DNA from: an uncultured Stomatobaculum sp.
Lineage (GTDB): Bacteria > Bacillota > Clostridia > Lachnospirales > Lachnospiraceae
Direction: 5' to 3'
DNA: 64,000 bases
Assembly: GCF_937924975.1 (NCBI RefSeq)
Contig: NZ_CALEYG010000034.1
Location: 7,638 to 71,637 of the forward strand
Position numbers and translations under genes: made by a program. The notes under the pieces are model-generated. The model did not search any database and had not been told where the DNA came from. It worked only from the letters and a program-made list of their open reading frames with translations. This document shows, piece after piece, positions 8,175 to 16,881 of the stretch. Within the stretch, counting starts at the first letter, position 1. Every line of letters begins with the position of its first letter.

Positions 8175-10053
8175 CATCGCCGAGGAGTTGAAAAAGCTCC
8201 CGCCGAGCCCGGGCGTCTACATCATGCATGACAAACGGGACGAGATTATTTATGTGGGCAAGGCGATTTCACTCCGAAACCGCGTGCGGCAGTACTTTCA
8301 GTCCTCGCGGGGCAAGAGTCCTAAAATCCTGCAGATGGTGAGCCGCATAGCCCGCTTCGAGTATATTGTGACGGACTCGGAGCTCGAGGCGCTGGTGCTC
8401 GAGAATAATTTAATCAAGGAAAATCGTCCGCGCTACAACACGATGCTCCGGGATGACAAGACCTATCCTTATATCAAGGTGACGGTCCGGGAGCCGTTTC
8501 CGCGCATCTTCATGACGCGGCAGATGAAGAAAGACAAGGCAAAATACTTCGGGCCGTTCAGTTCTTCGCAGGCGGTGCGGAAGACGCTGGACTTTATGTA
8601 CCGCGCGTTTCAGCTCAGGGATTGCAAGCGCGCGCTGCCGCGGGACATCGGCAAGGAGAGGCCCTGCCTCAACTATCACATTCACCAGTGCGGCGCGCCG
8701 TGCGCGGGTTATATGGGTGAGAAGGCCTACCGCGCGAACGTGGATGCCGCGCTCGACTTTCTGAACGGAAAGTTCGAGCCGACGGTCAGAAAACTGAAAG
8801 ATGAGATGGCGGATGCGGCAGCGCGCATGGAATTTGAGCGCGCGGGTGAACTCCGGGATCTGCTCCGCAGCATCGAGCACATTGAGCAGCGGCAAAAAGT
8901 GACCTCGGAGGGCATGGAGGACAGAGACATCATCGCGCTCGGCAGAGATGAGCGGGAGGCTGTAGTGCAGGTCTTCTTTGTCCGCGAGGGCAGAATTGTG
9001 GGACGCGAGCACCATTACCTCCACATTGCAATGGAAGATGAGAGCCGGGAATTGCTCGAGAGCTTCGTGAAACAGTTCTACGCCGGGACGCCCTTCATCC
9101 CGCAGGAAATCTGGCTCCAGGAGGAACTCACGGACAGCGCCCTCCTCACAGACTGGCTCTCCGCGAAGCGCGGCGCGCGCGTCCGGCTCGTGGTGCCGAA
9201 GAAGGGGGAGAAGGAAAAGCTCATGGAGCTCGCGGCGCGAAACGCCGATATGGTTCTCGAAAAGGACAGACAGCGGCTCCAAATGGACGAGGCGCGCAGC
9301 AAGGGCGCCGTGCACGAGCTCGAAGAATTGACAGGGCTTCGGAACCTGCACCGCATGGAAGCCTATGATATTTCCAACATCAGCGGAACGCTCTCGGTCG
9401 GTTCCATGGTTGTCTACGAGGACGGCAAGCCGAAGAAGAGCGATTACCGGAAGTTCCGCATTCAGACCGTCATCGGGCCGAACGACTATGCGTCGCTCCG
9501 CGAGGTCTTGACGCGCCGCTTTCAGCGGAGTCTCGCGGCCGAGGACGGCAATTTTGTGAAGCTGCCGGATCTGATTTTAATGGACGGCGGCAGAGGGCAG
9601 GTCAACATCGCCCTTGAAGTGTTACAGCGTTTCGATCTGCAAATTCCGGTCTGCGGCATGGTAAAGGATGATCAGCACAGGACGCGCGGACTCTGGTACC
9701 GGGGCGCGGAGCTGCCGATTTCCGAGCGGAGCGAGGGCTTTAAACTCGTGACCCGGATTCAGGATGAGGCGCATCGCTTTGCGATTGAATACCACCGGAG
9801 TCTCCGCTCGAAGGCGGAGGTGCACTCGGTGCTCGACGATATTCCGGGCATCGGTGCGGTGCGGCGAAAGACCTTGCTCCGGCAGTACGGCGGCGTCGAA
9901 GGGGTCCGCGCCGCGAGCGTCGAGGAACTCAGCACCCTGCCCAGTTTCAATCTCCGCGTGGCGGAGGAAGTCTATCGGTATTTTCATCGGGAAAGGAGTC
10001 AGGAAGATGCACGGCGTGACAGTGACGGAACTGATTCAGAGAAACCACTTTAA
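8167..10053 (+). CDS. uvrC: excinuclease ABC subunit C
   Basis: UvrC makes both incisions around a DNA lesion in nucleotide excision repair, working with UvrA and UvrB. The 628 residues show the N-terminal GIY-YIG nuclease (PSPGVYIMHD, IIYVGKAISLRNRVRQYF), a UVR motif that binds UvrB (about 200-235), the RNase H-like C-terminal nuclease starting at MEAYDISNISGTLSVGSMV, and a helix-hairpin-helix pair at the end (IPGIGAVRRKTLLRQYGG). The start ATG 8167 overlaps the upstream stop, and the last 47 bases overlap hprK in another frame, an unusually long overlap. The length is normal. Confidence 0.96.
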   Translation: MFDIAEELKKLPPSPGVYIMHDKRDEIIYVGKAISLRNRVRQYFQSSRGKSPKILQMVSRIARFEYIVTDSELEALVLENNLIKENRPRYNTMLRDDKTYPYIKVTVREPFPRIFMTRQMKKDKAKYFGPFSSSQAVRKTLDFMYRAFQLRDCKRALPRDIGKERPCLNYHIHQCGAPCAGYMGEKAYRANVDAALDFLNGKFEPTVRKLKDEMADAAARMEFERAGELRDLLRSIEHIEQRQKVTSEGMEDRDIIALGRDEREAVVQVFFVREGRIVGREHHYLHIAMEDESRELLESFVKQFYAGTPFIPQEIWLQEELTDSALLTDWLSAKRGARVRLVVPKKGEKEKLMELAARNADMVLEKDRQRLQMDEARSKGAVHELEELTGLRNLHRMEAYDISNISGTLSVGSMVVYEDGKPKKSDYRKFRIQTVIGPNDYASLREVLTRRFQRSLAAEDGNFVKLPDLILMDGGRGQVNIALEVLQRFDLQIPVCGMVKDDQHRTRGLWYRGAELPISERSEGFKLVTRIQDEAHRFAIEYHRSLRSKAEVHSVLDDIPGIGAVRRKTLLRQYGGVEGVRAASVEELSTLPSFNLRVAEEVYRYFHRERSQEDARRDSDGTDSEKPL

Positions 10054-11137
10054 AAATCTGACACCGGAGATTAACACAGACGAAATCATCATCTCGGCAT
10101 CGGATATCAACCGCCCGGCGCTCCCGCTGACCGGCTTTTTCGCGCACTTTGACAACGCGAGACTACAGGTCATCGGCAATGTCGAGGCGGAGTATATAGG
10201 CCTCATGGATGAAGCGCGGCGGGAAGAAGTGTTTGACTGCATGTGCCGCTTCCGCGTGCCGGGCTTTATCTTCTCGCGGAATTTGCAGCCGCACGAGACC
10301 TTGTTAAAGAAGTGCCGCGAGTACGGCATCCCCTGCATGGTGACCTCGCAGACCACGGGCGATCTGACTTCGGAGCTGATTCGCTGGCTCAAGGCAAAAC
10401 TCGCGCCCCAGCTCTCGATTCACGGCGTTCTGGTCGATGTCTACGGCGAGGGTGTTCTGATTATGGGCGACTCGGGTGTCGGAAAAAGTGAAGCGGCACT
10501 GGAACTCATCCGGCGCGGTCACCGTCTGGTCGCGGACGATGTGGTCGAGCTCCGGAGAGTCTCGGAGGTCGCCCTGGTCGGACGCGCACCGGCGATTACC
10601 GAGCACTTTATTGAGCTCCGCGGCATCGGCATCATCGACGTGCGCGCACTGTTCGGCGCAGAGTGTGTGAAAGATGTGCAGACCGTGGACCTCGTGATTA
10701 AGCTTGAGGACTGGGATAAGACCAAGGACTACGACCGCCTCGGCATGGAGGATCAGTACACAGAGATTCTCGGCGTGCGCGTGGTCTGCAATACGCTCCC
10801 GATTCGGCCGGGACGGAATCTCGCGATTATTTGTGAGACCGCGGCCGTGAACCGCCGCCAGAAGAAGATGGGATACAATGCGGCGAAGGAACTCTACCGC
10901 CGCGTGAGCGACAATATGGCAAAGAGTGCCGAGAAGCACGAGAAAGAGCGCCGTGAAGAGGAGCTGATTGCCGAGCGGAAGCGCATCGGCGAAGCGTTGA
11001 ATCAGGAGGTCAAGAGTAAGATGCTCGGCCACCTCGACACGATAGACCAGAGCGATCTTCCGCCGCACTACGGCGAGTTTGAGCGGAGCGGCTACCGGAT
11101 TGAGTCCGACAGCGCGGATGTCGGAGAACTGAATTAA
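10007..11137 (+). CDS. hprK: HPr kinase/phosphorylase
   Basis: Bifunctional enzyme that phosphorylates and dephosphorylates the regulatory serine of HPr and Crh, the central switch of carbon catabolite repression in Gram-positives. The 376 residues show the N-terminal domain, the P-loop GDSGVGKS (154-161) preceded by SIHGVLVDVYGEGVLIMG, and the family signature ELRGIGIIDVRALFG. The C terminus runs about 60 residues past the usual end (family members are near 310), and this tail is charged and probably helical. ATG 10007 has AAAGGAG upstream. The Crh-like partner is encoded four genes later in the same operon. Confidence 0.96.
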   Translation: MHGVTVTELIQRNHFKNLTPEINTDEIIISASDINRPALPLTGFFAHFDNARLQVIGNVEAEYIGLMDEARREEVFDCMCRFRVPGFIFSRNLQPHETLLKKCREYGIPCMVTSQTTGDLTSELIRWLKAKLAPQLSIHGVLVDVYGEGVLIMGDSGVGKSEAALELIRRGHRLVADDVVELRRVSEVALVGRAPAITEHFIELRGIGIIDVRALFGAECVKDVQTVDLVIKLEDWDKTKDYDRLGMEDQYTEILGVRVVCNTLPIRPGRNLAIICETAAVNRRQKKMGYNAAKELYRRVSDNMAKSAEKHEKERREEELIAERKRIGEALNQEVKSKMLGHLDTIDQSDLPPHYGEFERSGYRIESDSADVGELN

Positions 11138-11156
11138 AATTGAGGAGGAAGGCAAG

Positions 11157-12026
11157 TTGCGAAGACAGCTGAGAGAAGAACCGCTCTCGAACCACACAAG
11201 TTTCCGTATCGGCGGACCGGCGGCGTTCTATTATGAGCCGGAGACCGGAGAGGAAATCCGGGACATCCTTCGGCACTGCAAGGAAGAGGGAATCCGAACG
11301 GCAGTGATAGGCAATGGCTCCAATCTCCTGGTCGGCGACAAGGGCTTTCGCGGCGCAGTCATACGCCTCGGCGAGGGCTTCGGCGCAATCGAAGTGAACG
11401 GAAACCGATTGACAGCCGAGGCGGGGGCGTTGCTTGCAAAACTGGCGCGGACGGCTGCGAATGCGGGGCTTAGCGGCCTCGCCTTTGCGGCGGGTATCCC
11501 GGGCACAGTCGGCGGCGCGTTGGTCATGAACGCAGGCGCGTACGGCGGCGAGATGAAGGATGTTTTAGAGAGCGCGGAACTCCTCCTGCCGGACGGTAGT
11601 GTGAGGCACTTCACCGGTGCGGAACTCGAACTCAGCTACAGGCACAGCAACATTCCGGAACTGGGGGCGATTGTGCTCTCCGCAAGCTTTGTCTTACGGC
11701 CCGGGAACAAAGAAGAGATACTTGCGGAAATGAAGCGCTATGCGGCGTCGCGCCGCGAAAAGCAGCCGCTCGAATTTCCGAGCGCGGGATCGGCTTTTAA
11801 GCGACCGGCGGGCGACATAGCGGCGCGTCTCCTCGACGCGGCGGGCTGCAAGGGACTCCGGATCGGCGGCGCGGCGATTTCGGAAAAGCACGCCGGGTTT
11901 CTCGTGAACCTCGATCACGCGAGTGCGGCCGATGTGCGCGCGGTGCTGAAAGAGGCGGCCGATCGGGTCGAGACACAGTTCGGCATCCGGCTCGAGCCGG
12001 AAATCCGCTTCCTCGGGGAGTTCTGA
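11157..12026 (+). CDS. murB: UDP-N-acetylenolpyruvoylglucosamine reductase
   Basis: FAD enzyme that reduces enolpyruvyl-UDP-GlcNAc to UDP-MurNAc in peptidoglycan precursor synthesis, in the cytoplasm. The 289 residues carry SNHTSFRIGGPA, the FAD-binding GSNLLVGDKGFRGAVIRL, AAGIPGTVGGALVMNAGAYG, and the C-terminal catalytic domain with FPSAGSAFKRP and IGGAAISEKHAGFLVN. The start is TTG 11157, preceded by GAGGAGGAAGGCAAG; there is no ATG near it. It follows hprK by 19 bases and precedes whiA by 2, so all are one operon. Confidence 0.96.
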   Translation: MRRQLREEPLSNHTSFRIGGPAAFYYEPETGEEIRDILRHCKEEGIRTAVIGNGSNLLVGDKGFRGAVIRLGEGFGAIEVNGNRLTAEAGALLAKLARTAANAGLSGLAFAAGIPGTVGGALVMNAGAYGGEMKDVLESAELLLPDGSVRHFTGAELELSYRHSNIPELGAIVLSASFVLRPGNKEEILAEMKRYAASRREKQPLEFPSAGSAFKRPAGDIAARLLDAAGCKGLRIGGAAISEKHAGFLVNLDHASAADVRAVLKEAADRVETQFGIRLEPEIRFLGEF

Positions 12027-12028
12027 GC

Positions 12029-12976
12029 ATGTCGTTCTCGGTGACGGTGAAGCGCGAACTCGCGGAGATGATACCGGAAGACAACGAGCTCTTTTCGGCG
12101 GAGTTGCAAGGTTTATTGCTCTACGGCGCAAAACTGACAGAAACAGACGATGGTGTAGAGCTTCGCGTTCTCAGTGAAGGCGAGGAAAGTGCGAAGAAAT
12201 ACTTTACATTCATAAAAAAAACAGATAGAATCAAAACAGATTTTGCCATCACGATACGGCATCCGAACGGGAAAAACAAAAGTTACAGTGCTGTTCTGTC
12301 CCGGGAAGACGCGGCCATACTCCTTGCGAGTGCTGGGCTCGGCTATGAAGACGGAGCGTTACAGATCGGCAGAAAGTCAGAACAGAAGCTTTCCGGGGAA
12401 GAGGCGCGGCGCGCTTTTCTGCGGGGAGTCTTTCTTGCGGCTGGATCTATTTCTGATCCTGCGCGTTTCTATCACTTGGAGTTTGTCTGCCCGGATGAGA
12501 CCAAGGCCTGGTATTTGAAGTTACTCCTTTCCGCACTCGACGCAACGGCTGGCGTCGTGCAACGGAAGGGGCATTATGTTGTGTATGTCAAGGACAGCGA
12601 CGACATTGTGACTTTACTCGGCATGATGGGAGCTTCCCGCGCGCTGCTGGCTTTGGAAGAAATCCGTGTCTTGAAGGACATGCGAAACCGTGTGAATCGC
12701 ACGGTCAATTGTGAGACGGCAAATTTGCAGAAGACGGTGGCGGCAGCCCTGAAACAGCGGAAGGATATTGAGTACATTCGCGATGCGGAGGGCTTCGATG
12801 ACCTGCCGTCGGCACTCGCCGAGATGGCGGAAATCCGCCTGGAGTATCCGGATATGTCTCTCAAAGAGTTGGGAGCGCAGTTGAATCCGCCGGTCGGCAA
12901 GAGCGGCGTGAATCACAGATTGCGGAAACTCTCGGAATATGCGGACGAGTTGCGAGGCAAGAGAAAAGAGGGGTGA
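12029..12976 (+). CDS. whiA: WhiA sporulation/division regulator family protein
   Basis: DNA-binding protein (DUF199) conserved in Gram-positives, linked to sporulation in actinobacteria and to cell division and chromosome segregation in Bacillus. The 315 residues show the N-terminal LAGLIDADG-like fold without nuclease residues (AFLRGVFLAAGSISDP is the recognisable turn) and a C-terminal helix-turn-helix (MSLKELGAQLNPPVGKSGVN, HRLRKLSEYA). The length matches the family. In Bacillus the order is yvcI-rapZ-yvcK-whiA-crh. Here rapZ and yvcK are absent and murB sits directly upstream. Confidence 0.95.
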   Translation: MSFSVTVKRELAEMIPEDNELFSAELQGLLLYGAKLTETDDGVELRVLSEGEESAKKYFTFIKKTDRIKTDFAITIRHPNGKNKSYSAVLSREDAAILLASAGLGYEDGALQIGRKSEQKLSGEEARRAFLRGVFLAAGSISDPARFYHLEFVCPDETKAWYLKLLLSALDATAGVVQRKGHYVVYVKDSDDIVTLLGMMGASRALLALEEIRVLKDMRNRVNRTVNCETANLQKTVAAALKQRKDIEYIRDAEGFDDLPSALAEMAEIRLEYPDMSLKELGAQLNPPVGKSGVNHRLRKLSEYADELRGKRKEG

Positions 12977-12979
12977 ACA

Positions 12980-13234
12980 ATGATTAAAAAGTCTATGGTA
13001 GTGAAGTTGAACGGGAAGAAAGCGGACGCCATGCCGGCAGCGATGCTGGTACAGGTTGCGAGCCAGTATGAGAGCAGTATTTATGTGGACGACGCGGACA
13101 AGCGCGTCAACGCGAAGAGTATCATGGGCATGATGACCCTTGGACTTGCAAACGGCTTGGAGATTGTCGTGACGGCAGACGGCAAAGACGAAGACGCAGC
13201 GATTACCGGTATTGAGGAATATCTCTGCCAGTAA
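12980..13234 (+). CDS. Crh-like HPr-family protein lacking the phosphoryl-accepting histidine
   Basis: An 84-residue HPr-fold protein. HPr normally has His15 in a GIHARPA motif for PTS phosphotransfer, and Ser46 as the HPr kinase site. Here the first motif reads KADAMPAAM, so His is Asp16 and the following Arg is Met18, while the second motif NAKSIMG with Ser47 is intact. This matches Crh, the regulatory HPr that cannot carry sugar-derived phosphate but is modified by HprK and acts with CcpA. It sits at the end of the operon that encodes HprK. PTS transport would need another HPr elsewhere in the genome. The regulatory role is inferred from residues and context. Confidence 0.85.
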   Translation: MIKKSMVVKLNGKKADAMPAAMLVQVASQYESSIYVDDADKRVNAKSIMGMMTLGLANGLEIVVTADGKDEDAAITGIEEYLCQ

Positions 13235-13258
13235 ACGCGGATAGGACAAACTTTTGAG

Positions 13259-13281
13259 CCGGGCGGATTCGCCCGGTTTTT
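13259..13281 (+). terminator. terminator of the uvrC-hprK-whiA operon
   Basis: CCGGGCG (13259-13265), loop GATT, CGCCCGG (13270-13276), then TTTTT. Confidence 0.9.
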
Positions 13282-13315
13282 CTTGTTGCCGCAGAAAGAG
13301 ATTCGGAGGTTTTCA

Positions 13316-16300
13316 GTGGCATTTACACACTTGCACGTACACACGGAGTATTCTCTGCTCGACGGCTCGGGAAAAATTCCGGAGCTCATTCAGCGCGCAA
13401 AGGAGCTGGGACAGACAGCGCTCGCGGTGACCGATCATGGCGTCATGTACGGCGTGATCGATTTTTACAAGGCGGCAAAGGCGGCCGGCATTAAGCCGAT
13501 ACTCGGCTGTGAGATTTATGTGACGCCGGGGTCCCGCTTTGACCGGGACAACAAAAAGGGCGAGGCGCGCTATTACCATTTGATCCTGCTTGCGGAGAAC
13601 AACGAGGGCTATGAGAACCTCACGAAGATTGTCTCGCGGGGCTTTGTGGACGGCTTTTACTATAAGCCGCGCGTCGATTTTGAGACCCTGCGCGAGTTCT
13701 CAAAGGGCATCATTGCGAGTTCCGCCTGCCTTGCGGGCGAGGTGGCGCGTCATCTCGCGGTGAACCGCTACGAGGACGCCAGAGAGGCAGCGCTCCGCTA
13801 CCGCGATATCTTCGGTGAGGGGAATTTTTTCCTCGAGCTCCAGGACCACGGTCTCAGCATCCAGAAGGCCGTGAATCAGCAGCTGATTCGCCTGTCCCGC
13901 GAGACGGGAATCCCGCTGATTGCGACCAACGACATTCACTACACGAACCCGGAGGACTGGGAGGCGCACGACCTGCTGCTCTGCCTCCAGACCGGCAAGA
14001 AGGCGAGCGATACGGACCGCATGCGCTACGAGGGCGGACAGTATTACTTAAAGTCGGAGGAGGAGATGCGTTCTCTCTTTGCGGCGGTGCCGGAGGCCTT
14101 GGAGAACACGGCGAAAATCGCCGCGCGCTGCGAGGTCGAGATACGCTTCCATGAATTAAAGCTTCCCGCCTACGATGTCCCCGCGGGCTACCCGGACGCC
14201 GAGAGCTATCTGCGCGCCCTCTCGGAGGAGGGCTTCCGCACGCGCTACCCGGAAGAGCCCGAGGCTCTCCGGGAGAGACTGGAAGAGGAACTTGGTGTCA
14301 TAAGCCGCATGGGCTATGTGGACTACTTCCTCATTGTCTGGGACTACATTCACTATGCGAAGGAGCACGGCATCGGTGTAGGGCCGGGGCGCGGCTCGGC
14401 GGCGGGCTCGGTGGTCTCGTACTGCCTTGGCATCACCGACATCGACCCCGAAAAATACCAGCTGGTCTTTGAGCGTTTCCTGAACCCGGAGCGCGTCTCC
14501 ATGCCGGATATCGACGTGGACTTCGCCTACGAGAGACGGCAGGAAGTCATAGACTATGTCGGCAGAAAGTACGGAAAAGAGCGGGTCGTGCAGATTATCA
14601 CCTTCGGCACGCTCGCGGCGAAGGGCGTAGTGCGCGATGTGGGGCGCGTTTTGGACCTTCCCTATGCGCGCTGCGACCAGATTGCAAAGCTGATTCCGAA
14701 CGACTTAAAGATGACACTCGACAAGGCCTTGGTGCAGTCGAAGGAGCTTCGCGCGCTCTATGAGAGCGATGAGAGCGTGCGCCACTTGATTGACATGTCA
14801 AAGCGCCTCGAGGGGCTGCCGCGCCACGCGTCGATTCACGCGGCAGGCGTGGTCATCTCGAAGAAGGCGGCGGAAGAGTACGTGCCGCTCGCACGGGGCG
14901 CGGACGGCTCGATTACGACCCAGTTCGGCATGAACACCCTAGAGGAGCTGGGGCTCCTAAAGATGGACTTTTTGGGGCTCAGAACCCTGACCGTGATTCA
15001 GAATGCCGCCGCGGAGGCGGAGAAGCGGAGCGGAAAACCGATCGACATGCTCGGCATTGATTTTAACGATCCGGAGGTCATGGCGCTCATCGGGAGCGGC
15101 AACACCGAGGGCATATTCCAGCTCGAGAGCGCGGGCATGAAGAGCTTCATGAAGGAGTTAAAGCCCACGACTCTCGAGGACATCATCGCCGGCATCTCCC
15201 TGTACCGCCCGGGTCCCATGGACTTTATCCCGCGCTACTTAGAGGGCAAGAACCACCCGGAAACGGTGTGCTACGAGAGCCCGCAACTTGAGGCGATACT
15301 CAAGCCGACCTACGGCTGCATGGTTTACCAAGAGCAGGTCATGCAGATTGTGCGAGACCTCGCGGGCTACACCTGGGGACGCTCGGATCTGGTGCGCCGC
15401 GCGATGAGCAAAAAGAAAGAGTCCGTGATGCGCGAGGAGCGGAAAAACTTTGTTTACGGCAACGAGGCCGAGGGCATACGCGGCTGTGTGAACAACGGCA
15501 TCAGCGAGGAAGTCGCAAACCACCTCTTCGACGAGATGATGGACTTTGCAAACTATGCGTTCAACAAGAGCCACGCGGCCTGCTATGCCTATGTCTCCTT
15601 CCAGACCGCCTGGTTGAAGCACTACTATCCGAAGGAGTTTATGGCGGCACTCATGACCTCGGTCATCGACAACAGCAGTAAGATTGCCGAGTACATTCTG
15701 GTCTGCCGCCAGATGGGCATTCCGATTCTGCCGCCGGATGTCAATGACGGCAAGGCCGTGTTCTCGGTCTCGGGAGACGGCATACGCTTCGGCCTCTCGG
15801 CGATACGCGCGGTCGGCACCGGCGTGAGCGAAGAGATTGTGCGGGAGCGCGAGACGGGCGGGGCCTTCCGCTCGCTCGAAGACTTCATAGAGCGTCTCTC
15901 GAACAAGGAGGCGAACCGGCGCACGCTCGAGAGCTTTGTGAAGGCCGGGGCGCTGGATTCGATGCCGGGAAACCGGAGGCAGAAACTCTTACTGATTCCC
16001 GAACTGCTCGACAAGAAGGCAAAGCAGAAGAATGCGATTGCGGGGCAGGTCTCGCTCTTTGACTTTCTCGGCGAGGAGGCGCGACAGAGCCTCGAATCCG
16101 CCCTTCCGGAGGTCGAGGAATTCCGGAAAGAGGATCTGCTTGCTTTTGAGAAGGAGACAGTCGGCGTCTATCTGAGCGGGCACCCGCTCGACGATGTTAG
16201 GGAGCTCTGGGAGAAGACTGTGACCGCAAAGACCATAGACTTTCTCGTGGACGATGAGAGCGGCAGCGCTTCGCTCAGAGATCACGAGAAAGTCGTAATC

Positions 16301-16783
16301 GGCGGCGTGCTCACGAATGTCACGACCAAGATTACGCGGAACAACGACACAATGGCCTTTCTCACCATAGAAGATCTGGTCGGCACGGTCGAGGTGCTGC
16401 TCTTCCCGAAAGCCTACGAGCGCTACCGGGAGCTCCTGACGCCGGACGCGAAGCTCTTTCTCTCCGGCCGGGTCACGCTGAGCGGCGATGAGGTGGCGGG
16501 AAAACTGATCTGTGAGCGACTGTCCGTCTTCGGGGCGGGACAGCGCACGCTCTGGCTTCAGTTTGCGGATGAGAACGAGTTCCGCGAGAAGCGCGGCGAC
16601 CTCTTACTTGCGCTCGGCAACAGCGAGGGGCAGGATACGGTCAAGATTTACTGCAGGGCGGAGAAAAAAATCATACAGCTCGGGCGGGACTGGCGCGTCG
16701 CGGCCGAAGAAGAGCTGCTGCAAGTGCTTCGCGCGGCGTTCGGCGCGGAAAATGTGAAGACGACCGTGAAGCAGAGCCTCTGA
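13316..16783 (+). CDS. dnaE: DNA polymerase III subunit alpha (DnaE type)
   Basis: Replicative-type polymerase of 1155 residues. It contains the N-terminal PHP domain (FTHLHVHTEYSLLDG), the palm with catalytic PDIDVDF (Asp398, Asp400), the polymerase fingers, tandem helix-hairpin-helix motifs, and an OB-fold near residues 990-1070 (VVIGGVLTNVTTKITRN). In Clostridia the main replicase is usually PolC, with DnaE extending primers; polC is not in this window. I chose GTG 13316 because GGAGG lies 7 bases upstream and the PHP domain starts at once. The gene follows a terminator, so it has its own promoter or depends on read-through. Confidence 0.95.
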   Translation: MAFTHLHVHTEYSLLDGSGKIPELIQRAKELGQTALAVTDHGVMYGVIDFYKAAKAAGIKPILGCEIYVTPGSRFDRDNKKGEARYYHLILLAENNEGYENLTKIVSRGFVDGFYYKPRVDFETLREFSKGIIASSACLAGEVARHLAVNRYEDAREAALRYRDIFGEGNFFLELQDHGLSIQKAVNQQLIRLSRETGIPLIATNDIHYTNPEDWEAHDLLLCLQTGKKASDTDRMRYEGGQYYLKSEEEMRSLFAAVPEALENTAKIAARCEVEIRFHELKLPAYDVPAGYPDAESYLRALSEEGFRTRYPEEPEALRERLEEELGVISRMGYVDYFLIVWDYIHYAKEHGIGVGPGRGSAAGSVVSYCLGITDIDPEKYQLVFERFLNPERVSMPDIDVDFAYERRQEVIDYVGRKYGKERVVQIITFGTLAAKGVVRDVGRVLDLPYARCDQIAKLIPNDLKMTLDKALVQSKELRALYESDESVRHLIDMSKRLEGLPRHASIHAAGVVISKKAAEEYVPLARGADGSITTQFGMNTLEELGLLKMDFLGLRTLTVIQNAAAEAEKRSGKPIDMLGIDFNDPEVMALIGSGNTEGIFQLESAGMKSFMKELKPTTLEDIIAGISLYRPGPMDFIPRYLEGKNHPETVCYESPQLEAILKPTYGCMVYQEQVMQIVRDLAGYTWGRSDLVRRAMSKKKESVMREERKNFVYGNEAEGIRGCVNNGISEEVANHLFDEMMDFANYAFNKSHAACYAYVSFQTAWLKHYYPKEFMAALMTSVIDNSSKIAEYILVCRQMGIPILPPDVNDGKAVFSVSGDGIRFGLSAIRAVGTGVSEEIVRERETGGAFRSLEDFIERLSNKEANRRTLESFVKAGALDSMPGNRRQKLLLIPELLDKKAKQKNAIAGQVSLFDFLGEEARQSLESALPEVEEFRKEDLLAFEKETVGVYLSGHPLDDVRELWEKTVTAKTIDFLVDDESGSASLRDHEKVVIGGVLTNVTTKITRNNDTMAFLTIEDLVGTVEVLLFPKAYERYRELLTPDAKLFLSGRVTLSGDEVAGKLICERLSVFGAGQRTLWLQFADENEFREKRGDLLLALGNSEGQDTVKIYCRAEKKIIQLGRDWRVAAEEELLQVLRAAFGAENVKTTVKQSL

Positions 16784-16785
16784 AA

Positions 16786-16814
16786 TTGTAAAAGCAGGGA
16801 CGCTGTGTTATAGT
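16786..16814 (+). promoter_or_regulatory. sigma-A promoter of pfkA
   Basis: TTGTAA (16786-16791), 17 bases, TATAGT (16809-16814), about 65 bases before the pfkA start and just after the dnaE stop. Confidence 0.7.
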
Positions 16815-16881
16815 TTTCACGAGAAACAAGGGCGCACTGTGAGGCGCAGCGCGCGTGGGGAACAGTGAGGAGGTTCCTGTT

